Part shown: one piece after another, positions 46,122 through 57,480 of the stretch | How the letters are laid out: each line of letters begins with the position of its first letter | How positions within the stretch are numbered: the first letter of the stretch is position 1 | Assembly (NCBI GenBank): GCA_015179045.1 | Contig: WHUZ01000027.1 | Location: forward strand, 248,001 to 312,000 | From: Kalaharituber pfeilii | Lineage: Eukaryota > Ascomycota > Pezizomycetes > Pezizales > Pezizaceae | Direction of reading: 5' to 3' | Length of the DNA: 64,000 nt | Notes under the pieces: generated by a model | What the model saw: only the letters and a program-made list of their open reading frames with translations | The model's database searches: none | Told to the model about the DNA's origin: nothing | Made by a program: the position numbers and the translations under genes

Positions 46122-47561
46122 ATGCGTCTTCCTGGCCCGCGCCGCCTTCGCACACGCTTCCTCCTTCTGACACCTTTAGTGGTGCTGCTATACTGGCATC
46201 TCTCGTCCACACGCCCCATCACTTCTTACCTGCCCGCCCGTCTCCGCAACTTCGAAGCTCCATTCCGGCCACCGCCACAAGTACGGCCTCCGGTGGTTCA
46301 CGAGGTCAAGGATGACCCAGAGTTTCAGTACCATTCGCCCTTCCGGGTATCGCCAGATGTGCAGTTTGAGGAGGAGCTAGATCAGGCCCTGAGGGAGTTG
46401 GAAGAGAAGTTTTGGCGGGAAAAAGGGGAGCAGGATGAGGAGGGCCGGAAGCAGGGTGCCGAGTGGCCAAAGAAGATATGGCAGGTTTGGTTGTCGAAGG
46501 GGTGGCGGCCGGGCGATCCAGATCCTGAGAACGGATTTACGAAGGCGCTTAGAGGGGATGAGGAAAAGGTAAATACGGATACGAAAATAGATGCGATTAT
46601 AGACAACATGAAACGGTGGAAGAACCTGAATCCAGACTATAATTATACGGTAAGGCTCTCATACCGCGACGCCAACGAAAGCCTACTGACGTGCCCGTTG
46701 ACACAGCTCCTAACTGACTCCACTGCAGAGGCCTTCGTCTCTACCTACTTCGCCAGCATCCCAACCCTGGTCAACGTCTACCGCACCTTGCCCGTTCCCG
46801 TCATGAAAGCCGATCTCCTCCGATACCTCCTCCTGTTCGTCCACGGCGGCGTCTGGGTTGACCACGACATTCGTCCTGTGCATCCTCTTGGTCGCTGCCC
46901 CAGACCGTACCCAGCCTCACCATCAACCAGCCTAATTGTGGGAATCGAGATTGACGAGCCGTATGTGACGTTGGCGACAAGGAATCACTGGCATTGGTCA
47001 CGAATATATGGCTTTATACAGTATCACATTGTCGCTAAGCCGTTTTCGCCTTTCCTGCGCACAGCAGTGGTCAGGGTAGTCGCGCATGCTTATGCGCATG
47101 GAAAGAGCAAGAGCAGTGGCCTAACCGGGCTCTTGTGGGGCCAGTGGTGGACGGAGAGGGGCGTATGGACAGGTAGCTACGCCGAAGAGGAGATCTTGGA
47201 GATCACTGGGCCCGGAGTCTGGACGGATGCCATCCTGGACACCATTACGGCCGTAGTCCAGTCAAGTGGGGACGTGGAGTCACGAAAGCTACTTGCAACG
47301 GCAGGCGGCCCGGGCGAAGAAGGCCGCGTGACATGGGCTCCGTTCACGAACCTCAGCCAGCCGAAGGAGCTGATGGTTACTCCAGAGACCGGAGCAGACC
47401 CATTGGCGAAGCCGCTGGGCATATACGTACTACCCATTAATTATTGGGGGAACGGGCAGAGGCACTCTGGGGCGGGGAATTTTTTCGTGGAGGAGGCGTG
47501 CGTGAATCATTTGTTTATGAGGAGTTGGAAGAGGGGGTGGTGGGAATATGTGTTTGGATGA
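46122..47561 (+). CDS. GT32-type glycosyltransferase (Och1/DXD sugar-binding family)
   Basis: Two exons, 46122-46649 and 46707-47561, giving 460 residues. The 57-bp segment between them is in frame without stops. It has a GTAAGG donor and a CACAG acceptor, and its removal joins NYNYT to LLTDSTAEAFV, the arrangement expected in the family. The N-terminus has a short basic cytoplasmic end and one hydrophobic anchor (FLLLTPLVVLLYWHL), making a type II Golgi protein. The nucleotide-sugar site is KADLLRYLLLFVHGGVWVDHD, with the DXD-type triad Asp228-His-Asp230. GT32 enzymes add mannose or other hexoses to glycans in the Golgi. The 3' end and downstream flank are duplicated at 55750-56980. Confidence 0.9.
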   Translation: MRLPGPRRLRTRFLLLTPLVVLLYWHLSSTRPITSYLPARLRNFEAPFRPPPQVRPPVVHEVKDDPEFQYHSPFRVSPDVQFEEELDQALRELEEKFWREKGEQDEEGRKQGAEWPKKIWQVWLSKGWRPGDPDPENGFTKALRGDEEKVNTDTKIDAIIDNMKRWKNLNPDYNYTVRLSYRDANESLLTCPLTQLLTDSTAEAFVSTYFASIPTLVNVYRTLPVPVMKADLLRYLLLFVHGGVWVDHDIRPVHPLGRCPRPYPASPSTSLIVGIEIDEPYVTLATRNHWHWSRIYGFIQYHIVAKPFSPFLRTAVVRVVAHAYAHGKSKSSGLTGLLWGQWWTERGVWTGSYAEEEILEITGPGVWTDAILDTITAVVQSSGDVESRKLLATAGGPGEEGRVTWAPFTNLSQPKELMVTPETGADPLAKPLGIYVLPINYWGNGQRHSGAGNFFVEEACVNHLFMRSWKRGWWEYVFG

Positions 47562-48890
47562 GTAGGTACTTGAATATATTTGCTGGGTATTTGCATGACA
47601 ATTCGCTTGTGATTGGCGTCTGGATTTGGATTTAATTTGGAAACCGGCATATTTTCATCTATAGGGATCTTCAAAAAAATGTTCCGAAGGGATAAAGTAG
47701 AAATCGCAAATCGGGAAGTTTTCAGATTACTATTATTTTGGATCGTCTGCACACAAACTTTCTTTTCACGGTCTGAAGGGATACTAGAAGGGTATCCAAA
47801 GGTTCTTTTCTTCTTTTCTTTTTTTCGATTCTACCTTTTGCGATTCGAGGAAAATGTCGACCGGAAATAAATTGAGAATGTCACTTTATGCAGTTGAGAT
47901 TTATTTGGTCAAACCCAATCCCAATAATGGCATAGACCAAATTGCTTATATGCAATTGCAGTATTGTGTGCAGTCACACACTTCTGCTGCTGGCCCAGAC
48001 AGTCAAAATTTGTAGTCTGGTTGCCGCGGGGGGTAAGTTAGCGCACCGTGCAGCCGGAGCAAAAACCAAAATGTTGGGTAAGGAAAGAAAGAAGGGAAAA
48101 AAAAAAGCGAAAATTTCTAAGAAAATGCCTTGAATTCCTCTATTGTAACTGTAGTTGGCCATATTTCGGAGGGCTTATTCTGGCGCAAGTTTGCCCTGCT
48201 GCTCTTTTAATTGTAACGTGATTCAATCTTGGTCCCCTGGCCCAATTCACGCTCACATATGCTGATACTGTATATTCAATGTACTTCAACTGAGCCATTA
48301 GTCTGCAGGAGGTAGTGTAACCAGACTAATTAACCACTGTCAAGGTCCGGTTCCAAATTGAGCATACTCATCAAGCCCAAAACTTTGACTTAGTCAAGCT
48401 AAATCTGTAGTAAATGTACCAAGTAGCCCTTATTTCGGATACAAAACTCACAGACTTGTAGAAGAAAGTTCCGAAGCGGGCGTTAGTTAGTGCATGTAAA
48501 CAGTTACGAACTTCGCAAGTGTACCTTGTAGCTCAGTCGCTTTCCGCCTTTCTTCAACCGCGAGTTTGTATTACAGTAGCTGGTGTTTCGTAGTTGAGGT
48601 GTCAATTGTATCATGCGCACCCAATTTAGCAGATGCCTAGAGCGTTCTGAAAGCCCTCCATTCACAATTCCACATGTCCCAACCAGATATGTTGAACAAT
48701 GATCCGTGAGTTGCATACTAACCCTGCACTTACGAAGGATTCCATGGACGAATTGAATAATGCCTATACCTTAAGTAGTCTACCATCAGGTCGTATTGCA
48801 ATGAGGAACAACTATAGTATTGTTGCTTTTCCATTGTCTTGTGCTTGCACCCTGATCTAACGATTTGTATGGGGACATTAAGTGTGAACA
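47400..48890 (+). repeat. parent copy of a segmental duplication (GT32 3' end and flank)
   Basis: Aligns in the same orientation with 55750-56980. Matches run from the last 55 codons of the GT32 gene (GACCC(A/G)TTGG) through GAGTAGGTAC(T/C)TGAATATAT. They continue through GCAATTGCAGTATT and GATATGTTGAA and end near AACGATTTGTAT. Divergence looks like roughly 20-30 percent with indels. Confidence 0.85.
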
Positions 48891-50255
48891 GCGCTCTAAG
48901 CATTGGTCACCGGCTGGATTGCAGCAAATGAATAACTGGCCTGCATATGCAACCTCGATCCGGTTATGTTCCAATTGACGAGATGTCCAAGCGATGAAGA
49001 GACACCTACGGGCTTATATGCATACAAGGCACAAATATAGCGTATGGAGTCTACCTCGTATGCAGTCAGACTATGACCAAGAGAGTCGATGTTTACAATA
49101 AGGTGAGCATGAAAAAGGTTAAAGCAGCACAAAAAAAAAAAAAAAAAAATTAAATACAGCACCAAGGATTACTACATTGAGGTGCAGTGGGAGAATTTGC
49201 GTAGTGGTCACCCACCGTAGTTCGATGCGAATGAGAGAGTGGTGAGGACCATGCTTGGTGACAACACTAAAGCGGCATGTTGTTTTCATCAGGATGTGAC
49301 TACTTGGTTAGGCAGACTAATATTTTCTAGTCTGATTGTACTACTTGTAAGATATTCGTTCAAGATGGCTACATGGTTCTTCACACAATCTCATTCTTCC
49401 CCTGCTTAATTGTCTCTTAGATTTGATCTTTGTGATACCGTCCTTGTTTTCTTCCGTCTATAGTCATAGATTTTAGCTATTGATACAAATCTAGATATTG
49501 ATTATACATACCGGATAAGCTTGGATATTCCGAACCTTTGAGTAGTAAATCTTTTTCTGCTAATTGACAGTATATTTTTCCAGAGTGAGAGGTAGATTGA
49601 AAATTACCTTGAAAACGATGTCAAACGGTGAAGCTGGTGGAGTGTCCCACGTATATTGACAACTGCATTGGTTACTAATCGGAAAGATTTAAATACCCTG
49701 TTTTCATACAAGAGTACGGGAATCGTAGAATTCTCTACATAGTAAGCATGACTTTTAATACAACTCGCGGCACTGAGATCTATTTCAGTCCCTGTACTTA
49801 CTCACGTTCAATATTGAGCTCCCGATTAATCCTCCACTTCATCCATAAACTATGTAATCTCATAACGGCCTCCTTAACGTGATATAATCCTAACATGATA
49901 TAGTCATGAGATTGCCAAGCGTAGCTAATAATTTAATTATCTCAGTCACAATGTAGTCATCAGTAGCTCCGGTGCCAGGACCTTCAAAATTAGCAACTAA
50001 GGGCATCACCATTCACCTAGTCTTGGACTACCTAGGGGTTTGAGGTTTGGTGATAGAGTCATTTTCTTGGCGTCATGGAAGAGTTATGTAAGCAATGTAA
50101 TTACTTATCTAGGGACTTGGTATGAGACCACATTCACCTACTCATCTAAGATTCACTTCCTCTGCACCATCTGAAGCAACCTCCTACATGAGCAGTGGAA
50201 ACGACATTTCCCTAAATCCCTTCTACGACCGCTTAGTTCGCACTCACGGGCAAGA
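48891..50255. other. intergenic, no gene seen
   Basis: AT-rich, with a 20-bp A tract at 49130. Only short frames. A frame at 50122-50430 overlaps the start of the orphan gene in another phase. Confidence 0.4.
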
Positions 50256-51854
50256 ATGTCTTCAGTATCTCCTCCAAAGTCTGCTACGGGCAAAATGTCC
50301 CCTGGAGATGAAAGTGTGCAACCAATTAGTTCACCCATTTGTGAGATTGGGAATTCCAGCCCCGCAAGGAGCACAGGGGGTAGAAGTGCACAATCATCTC
50401 CTTATATCGGGTGCAGTCGCCTTGGCCTAGTTAGCCAGCAGTCGCCTTGGGCGTCAGAGAAAGGATTGTGCGAAGCATTGGGAGCGAATAGAGAACAAAG
50501 TCCTGAAGTTGATCAAGGTGCTGAGAGTAGCTTACCAAGGCAAACCCCAGTCTCTCCCATGGATGCTCGCAGTACGAGTGGTGAAGATTTCGGGAGAAGC
50601 ACTCAAATACGCAATTGCGGTGATTTTGAGTGTATCTACAGATACGGAAAGAACTCTAGCAATCTATTCCTGGAACCAATGGAAACTGAGGACCGGCACA
50701 GCGGGGCCATGGCCAACACCAAGTCAGGACAAGATTTCTTTTTTTTTTTTACATCACGTAACCCCGCTTGCAGCGCCAAGCCATGGCAGGGTCCCTGGGC
50801 AAGCCCTCGAAGCCCGGAGACAGGCTTAACGAACAAAGAAATTTCTATCTACTTCTAAAACCTGATTCCAGAAACCTCCGGACGGTCCTTCCGGTTTCTG
50901 CCTCAGGGAGGCTCCACTATATATCTCCACCTCTCCAAGTCAGGACAAGAGAAGATGCGCAGAGGAGGTAGCGGAGACCTGCCTTTTGAGGGGTTTGGAG
51001 CCGGGCAAAGAGGTCAATTTATGGTCACTCGCATTTCCAGTAGCCAAAAGGAACCAGCGGGGGAACTTACCATTGAAGATTGTGGCTCCTTGCCACTTTT
51101 GTCAGGAAAGATGGCGACATCTAACAACCCAAGTGAGTTGCGGAGCATGGGGGCTCGCGAAACTCTCGATTATGGCCATTTTGTAACGGAACCCAACCAG
51201 TATCAAATCTCACCCATTCCACCACCTCCATCATCCTTCCCAGCGACAGAGATCGAGCTCGCTCTCCACCGTGAAGGGATAAGCACTCATGTCGAATATC
51301 CAACTAACGATCAGGAGCTTCTGGACGCAGTGGAGGACGGGGTAAGTCGTGATCACCATTCTTCTACCCATACTTTGTTCTGATTCTTTCTCTTTACTAT
51401 CATTACTCGGATGATTCCCCTGTCCACTCTCTTCCCCACTGCGTTTACCCACAAATTTCATATCCACGGGTCTGTTTAATACCTATTCTAGCCTAATATT
51501 TGAGCCTATTCACCCTACCTACTCTGTTGACCATTGCATTTTTGCCTCGGTTTCCTCTTCCTGGAGTTATCCCCCACCTTCTCTATTCTCGTTTGCTATT
51601 CTATGTTTAGCTACTTTGACTGATCGCCATTATAGGGAGGAATGCTTTTTCCTGTATTTTGGATTGCGGATTATCAAGGACTACGACCTGAGGATTATGA
51701 CAGTAATTCCATTGTGCGATCAGGATTTCTCTTTGTCGCAAAAGACGGACAATTGGCGGGGTGGACAGAGGAAGGGGGTGCAAGTAAACTAGGCAGTCCA
51801 TATGAACAGAATATTGAGAGTAAGGTGGTTCAGTGGGCCAATCTGTGGTTGTGA
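50256..51854 (+). pseudogene. orphan gene split by a SINE-like insertion
   Basis: An open frame starts at ATG 50256 (MSSVSPPKSATGK) and runs to a retroinsertion at 50735-50934. Beyond it the same frame resumes to a GTAAGT donor at 51342. A 294-bp intron ends TTATAG at 51635, and the second exon runs from 51636 to the TGA at 51854. The insert plus its 16-bp duplication is 216 bp, so without it the gene would encode about 362 residues. With it the protein ends at residue 200, inside the insert. The N-terminal part is Ser/Gly-rich, and the second exon encodes FPVFWIADYQGLRPEDYD and ends VVQWANLWL. I do not recognise the family. A second, more decayed copy of exon 2 lies at 15100-15312. Confidence 0.7.
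50735..50934 (-). mobile_element. 5'-truncated SINE-like retroelement
   Basis: Shares about 200 bp with 58352-58696 at very high identity: an oligo(T) end, then ACATCACGTAACCCCGCTTG, CCATGGCAGGGTC and CTCGAAGCCCGGAGACAGGC. Flanked by a perfect 16-bp duplication CCAAGTCAGGACAAGA (50719-50734 and 50935-50950). Confidence 0.93.
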
Positions 51855-51959
51855 TCAGTTGGATTACAAAGAAAGAAGGGCTGCAAAAGAAAGGTAAGGT
51901 TCCTATATTATACGCTAGTATTCATATTGTCGGCTTTGCTAATATCATATTCGATTTAG

Positions 51960-52431
51960 AAAGAAGCGGTGTTAAATAAGGGGAAGTTACTAACAGAGCT
52001 TTGATGGTGAGACCGCATAGGGGGAAGCTATGACAAACAGCCAAAGACTAGGACACAAGGTATCGACCATAGCAGGCCTCCTGGGGGGCAAGGGCCTACG
52101 ACAATGGAAATACGAGCTGGGAAAGACGGACGGACCAGAATGCAGGTGGTGCGGCGAAAAGGAGGAAACCGCGGCTCACATACTAGACAGGTGCAATGTA
52201 TGGAAGACGAAGTGACCCGGAGGCAGGGACGCATTACTCAGGTCACCGAAAGGGGACGAAAGGAACCCGGATCCACTCGGGTCCCTGCTGGAGTGGATGG
52301 AACGGTAGATTTCACTTAGCGCACTTTCCGTTCTTCCTAGCTTTCCTTTTTATTTAATATAAATAATATATATATAATATATTATAGATTACAAAAAATA
52401 AAAAGTAAAAAAAAAAAAAAAAAAAAAAAAG
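51960..52431 (+). mobile_element. LINE 3' fragment with zinc knuckle
   Basis: The frame at 52030-52215 encodes GLLGGKGLRQWKYELGKTDG followed by CRWCGEKEETAAHILDRC, a CCHC zinc knuckle typical of the C-terminus of Tad/I-like LINE polyproteins. A frameshift follows, then an AT-rich 3' region ending in A24 at 52408-52431. The left border is uncertain. The tail differs from families 1 and 2. Confidence 0.75.
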
Positions 52432-54100
52432 AGCAAGTGGATAAATGCTATAACCAAGCGACGACATTACACAATACCAGGTCATCCATGTTTGCAGCCC
52501 CTCCGTTTTACACCAAAAACCCCCAACTTTGTAAAAAGTCCACCCTATAACCAATTGTATACTCTCTGTGAAGAGAATTATCTCGTAGGGAAGGAAATTA
52601 TGCAAGAGCGACATAGCATGACAACTATAAGGTAACAGGGGGGTAAGTTAATGCCAAGAGACCAAAATGGGAAGTGAGCAATGCCAAGATATCCAATAAT
52701 ACGAAGTTCCGGATTATGATCCTCAATGGTCAAAAACTGGACTTCAAACAGTAAGGGATTTCATCTCGCTCCTCAATTGATGCCTAGAGTGGGCTGTATT
52801 TGGAGAGGGGCGCTTTAGGCTTTAGTCTTTAGATGTTTGTCTTTTTTTGATTGCTTTAGACTTGGTCTTTCTTGTTTGATCGGTTTACATGCGATGGGCT
52901 GCCGTTCTAGAAAGAGGGGTGTATGTGTAATGGCCACAGGTTGGGGTGAAAATAAGGTACTGCTGCAATGGTACTGGCGACATGGGTGGCATGATGTCAA
53001 AGCCTGTGGGGACTTAACAATGAAGGGCACATGACAACGCACGCAGGACGGGAAGCGAAGCATCGGTTAGGGCAAGTCCAGAGGTCTATCAATTGTACGT
53101 AATGTAGGATAGAGTAGGGAGCCATCAATCGATTACTCAGTCACTCGATCAAGGAATTGATTACGCACGCATGGGTCTTTGACACTTCGGCTATTGTGAC
53201 TGCCCGTGAGACCGCGTGAAAGGTATCCAATTCGGTGAATTTCATCATTGTATGCTGTGTACAAAGCTTTGCGAGTTCTAGATAATTTAGATAATAAAGC
53301 GTGCACATGCTCATCAGTCCTGCTCGTTCTGCAGCCACAGCTTTCTGGTCGAAGGGACCCAAACCGAATCTCAAACAAGTGTCATAAGAAAAACATAGTC
53401 TTGTCCTGCCTGTGCCTTCTGTCTAAAGGTCATGATACTTGTGCCTAAACCTCGGATGCCTCTCGTATGGTCTCATACAGATACAATTTATAGGCAGCTG
53501 ACACTGCCCAGGCGAACACCTCACCTCGCTTCTAAGTCCCCTACACGCGTGTCATCACATGCTTCCATCTCAAAGCATCGCTTCTCCTGACGTCATGCCG
53601 TGCCAAACCTTATTTTCACTGGTGCGGTGTTACTACAGTATCACTTTTTTTTTCTGGGGGGCGGTGGGGGGCATTTTAGCTTCTCAGCTCTGCCCGTTTT
53701 TATTGCTATTTATTACTAGATACACCTCTAACATATTTATCCAAACATGCAAAGTCCATCTTCTTCCCCGATTTCTTCTAATTGGGTTACCTTCTTGCTC
53801 TTCTTCACATGCTTTATCAATATACTATATCAGCCTAGATATATATCGGAATGTATTGGAACGCTGCATAAATCGTATGCGCTATTCGCCTTTTGGAATA
53901 GTTCAAGTTGTTTTGCAGCTTTCCAATACTTTCCGAGCCAGCGTGTATGCAATCAGAAGCTAGAACATATGTGCATATCTATAAACACTCACGCTACCCC
54001 AAAGCAATAAAAAAGAAGAAAACAAGAGAAAAGAAAGAAAGAAGAGTTATAATATATATTTTGCCAAGCAGTAATTTCTAGTAAAGGTTCCATGACATGC
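52432..54100. other. intergenic, no gene seen
   Basis: Only short frames. A T/C-rich patch lies near 53640-53800. Confidence 0.4.
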
Positions 54101-54615
54101 TTAGTCTTCCATTCCCAAATCTCCTCTAGAGACATCGTCAAACACGTCGGCCATGTTAGCAATGCCTTCTGCTGGCAACAAATCCATCAGGACTACATTT
54201 TGTCTTCTCAGTAGTTGATTTAGGCCTTCCTGTTTGTGGATTTCCATGCCCATGGATGTGTCCTTTTCCTTCTGTAGTCCCAATGTTTCCTGAAGAAAAT
54301 GTGGCATTCTAAACAGGTCTCCATATAGACCCTCGCCGGTTCCGGTTCAGGTTCCGGCTCTTTTGGGGATATGCTCTAGTGATTTAATCCCATCAGAAGG
54401 GTCCAGGACACAATCGTTAATGCCATCTATGCCAACAAAAGGAACTGCCAATGCTGGGTGAAGTCCGTTAAGACTATGAGTTCTAGATAATTTGAAATAT
54501 AGTTCGCTGCTATAAGTTCGAGGACTGCCTGCATGGAATGTGTTATGGCATTGACTATTCTTTTCAACTCTATCCCAACCCGCAATCCACCTAGGTGTGT
54601 TTCACTTTGGACGTA

Positions 54616-54788
54616 CGGTCGAACCTCTTATATTGGATCCTCAATAACTGGATACCCTGTATTATAATGGATCAAGCCCAGCACCCCAAAGTTCCTTTTC
54701 TCCTATAAGGGGACCTCTATAAGTGGATATTTGGATATATTGGATATGAGTCGCGGTCGCGGGCTGACCAATATGAGAGGTTCGACTG
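54616..54788. mobile_element. MITE, pogo/Tc1-mariner type
   Basis: Ends CGGTCGAACCTCTTATATTGG and the inverted CAGTCGAACCTCTCATATTGG are flanked by TA on both sides (54614-54615 and 54789-54790). Length 173 bp, no coding capacity. Related to 62937-63095. Confidence 0.85.
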
Positions 54789-55045
54789 TACTGTTTCTCG
54801 AGAACGGCCACTTCCATTGTCCCCTTGATCCAGTGCTTCCGGTTTGAGGCCGTAATGTTCAGTAGATTGGCCTTATTTAAAGCACGTTTAAACTGAAATC
54901 GGTTCGATAGCGTGATGTTAGAGGAAACCTAGGGCATGTACCCATCCAACTGGCTGCCCTCTTTCTTCTGTGCTCAAGCAAACTCCTGAACCTGCTTAGA
55001 AGTCGAAAGCACGTCAAAGACCATTGTCTCCCTCTTCAAACCTAA

Positions 55046-55585
55046 ATCGGAATCCAGGGCAATGAAGAAGCGGACAGGGCAGCAAAGATAGGGGCCTTCA
55101 TCCAATATCAGGAGGAGATGGTTACGGAAGCAGGCATACGCCAACAGGCCAGAGCACGAAGGGCGGAGGAAAGGAACAGACTGGGGTTCAGCTACAGACC
55201 GCTACAGAGACTAGGACGCGGAGCGAAGACCCTGGCAGGCCTGTTAGGGGGCAAAGGGCTACGAGCCTGGCAGCACAAACTCGGTAGGACGGACAGACCA
55301 GAGTGCAGGTGATGCGGGGAGGTGAGCACGTACTGGGCAGATGTCGGACATGGAAGCTGAGATGGCCAGGGGGAAAGGAGGCAATCCTTGCACCCCGCAA
55401 AGGGGCGAAGGAGAAGGGGACCCGATAGCCGCGCTGATGGACTGGATGGAACAATGAGCGTTGGAAATAGTCATAGTCACCGTACTTTCCTTCATTTCCT
55501 TATAATTTCAGGCTGTATATAATATCGCTATAGCCCACAGGGCGGCACGCGATTCATGATATATATATATAAAAAAAGAAAAACC
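55046..55585 (+). mobile_element. 5'-truncated Tad-like LINE with family 1 tail
   Basis: Begins with GNEEADRAAK, the end of an RNase H domain. It continues through GLLGGKGLRAWQHKLGRTDR and a zinc-knuckle remnant (one Cys codon region broken by a stop). It ends with GCTATAGCCCACAGGGCGGC and an A-rich run. Flanked by a 10-bp duplication TCAAACCTAA (55036-55045 and 55586-55595). This copy ties the family 1 tail to a LINE of the Tad/I type. Confidence 0.88.
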
Positions 55586-55749
55586 TCAAACCTAAGTATT
55601 CAGTAAGATCTTGGTGCTTATCTGAGGTGACTCTTGAAATGGGAATCGAGATTTCATTTTGCTTTTCCATAGAGGCTAAACAAAGTCAACGAATAAATGA
55701 ACAATATGTTGCTAGATAGAAAAGCGTACCTTCTATGTTCTTCAACTTT

Positions 55750-56980
55750 CGGAACAGACCCGTTGGTAAAGCCACTGGGTATATATGTGCTACGCATTGA
55801 TTATTGGGGGCGTGGGCAAAGGCATTCTGAAATGGTGAATTTTGGTAGAAGGGCATGCATGAATTATTTGTTACTGAGGAGGAGGAAGAGGGGATGGTGG
55901 AAATATGCATTTGGATGAGTAGGTACCTGAATATATTGCTGGGAATTTTTTCAGATTTCCATTATTCTCAGTCGTATCCAAACTCTTTTTCAGTCTGAAG
56001 GGTTCTTTTCAGCTCCTTTCGATTCACTGTTTGCAGCTCAGATTATCCGGTCAAAACTAAGTTCAATAATGGATACCAGTAGACCAAACTGTCGATATGC
56101 AATTGCAGTATTATGTGCAGTTATGCACTGTGTTGCTGGTCTCTTGGTCTGATCTAAATTAGGCATGGTTGAGTAGCATCAAATTATTAGTCTGGTTGCA
56201 CGGGCCGGTAGGGGGGGATAGTGCAACCGGACTGTCCAATTTTTCTAGAGTTGGAAAGAAAAGAAAAAAATCGGGAATTTTGGGTAAGGAGAGAAAGAAG
56301 CCTTCAGATCGGTTTCTACTTTTCCCACTAGAAAAAAAAATAAAAACTTGAATTCCCCTATTGTTGGCTGGCCAGATTTTGGAGGGTTTGTTCTGACGTA
56401 AGCTTGCCCTGCTACTCTTTGATACTATAACCTTAATTCCATGCAGTTGGAAAATACACGTGAATTCAATCTTAACCTCCTAACCAAATTCAAACATATG
56501 CGGATGTATATTATGTACTTTAACTATAAGCTATTTATCTGCGGGAGGTAGTTAGATTGAGCGTACTTATTGAGCCTAATACTTTTTGACTTTGATTATC
56601 GTTACCTTCAGTTGCTGAAAAGTGTGCCTTGTAACTTTCCGCCTTTCTACATGAGTCCTCCATTCACAGTTCCACACGCCCAACCTGATATGTTGAATAC
56701 TGATCCGTGAGTTGCATACTCTACCATACAAATCCTGCAAACTTATCTGCCTAGCAAAGATTGCTTGGGCGAATTGAATAAAGCCCACGCCTTTTTCTTT
56801 TTGGTCACACAATCCCGCATACAGACCACCGATCTATTGAAGGGAAAAGCCCATATATTAAGTAGTCTTTAATCGGGTTGCAATGTAAATGAAGAACAGC
56901 TACAAATACTTTAACTTTGCTTTTGCCTTATGCTCGTATCCCGACATAACGATTTGTATAGGGATATCAAGTAATTATTC
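55750..56980 (+). pseudogene. duplicated GT32 3' end and downstream flank
   Basis: The first part retains an open frame matching the C-terminus of the GT32 gene (PLGIYVLRIDYWG, KRGWWKYAFG, stop at 55916-55918). There is no catalytic region, so it cannot be an enzyme. The rest follows the flank of the parent copy at 47560-48890. A 58-bp retroinsertion at 56788-56845 is present only in this copy. Confidence 0.85.
56788..56845 (-). mobile_element. degraded family 2 tail insertion in the duplicated segment
   Basis: T-rich start, then TCACACAATCCCGCATACAG, similar to the family 2 tail. Flanked by AAAGCCCA (56780-56787 and 56846-56853). The parent segment near 48771 lacks the insert and reads straight through. 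Confidence 0.75.
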
Positions 56981-57480
56981 ACCTCTTCACCATTCTCCTG
57001 CCTTTCTATCCACTTACCCCCATCTCCCCATCCATATCCTCCCACTTTTCCCACCCTTTCGGATATTCCATTGCTTCACACTTGAAGGCCAGATGTGCTG
57101 CTGTCTGGCTCTCTTCACATTCCGCATTCCGCCCCTTCCCTCCTATCCATTCTCACCTCCCACTCTCTTGTCAAACCCTTGCCCGTCCTCAGTCTTGTGA
57201 AGGTGGTGGCTGCTTGCCGCCTCCATCCCATGACCTTCCCCCCTCCATACCCAGGTTCCGTTCTTGCCTCCGCCCTAATCCTCCTCCACTTCTTTCTCAG
57301 CCCACCCTCTGTGACTACTCCCTCTTGTCGCCTTCTTTGCCCCCCCATCTGATCTCTCATTCCCCTCAATCCCTATATGAGCTTTGACCCACATGAGTTT
57401 TGTCTCGTTCCCTGTCTTCTTTCTCCTCGCTAGTCACCTCCCCTTGCCTTGCCTCTTGTACCCGCCTTTCTTACCGCTGC
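56981..57480 (+). other. strand-asymmetric pyrimidine-rich tract
   Basis: About 500 bases with very strong C+T excess on the plus strand, for example around 56990-57060 and 57240-57360. Open frames across it are low-complexity artefacts. It could form triplex or R-loop structures, but that is inference. Confidence 0.7.

Larger units (their letters stand above)
54101..55670 (-). pseudogene. decayed gene of unknown function, interrupted by a MITE and a LINE
   Basis: Reading the minus strand from ATG 55670 gives MEKQNEISIPISRVTSDKHQ and onward to YLG. It then meets a LINE copy (55046-55585), continues as LKRETMVFDVLSTSKQVQEFA, hits a stop, and continues through NLLNITASNRKHWIKGTMEV. A MITE (54616-54788) follows, after which HLGGLRVGIELKRIVNAITH and LELIVLTDFTQHWQF run to further stops. 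A last open piece ends at 54101. Both insertions fall cleanly inside the coding sequence with their target duplications. I cannot name the family. Confidence 0.72.

Noticed and set aside
49107..49165. A tract with CAGCAC on both sides as a poly(A)-only insertion
   Set aside because: The flanking repeat is short and imperfect, so a simple A-tract expansion is equally likely.
50636..50836. frame across the oligo(T)/SINE junction on the minus strand
   Set aside because: It is made mostly of retroelement sequence and has no independent coding support.
57001..57387. frames of 85-103 codons in the pyrimidine tract
   Set aside because: Three overlapping frames are open at once because of the biased composition, so none is credible.
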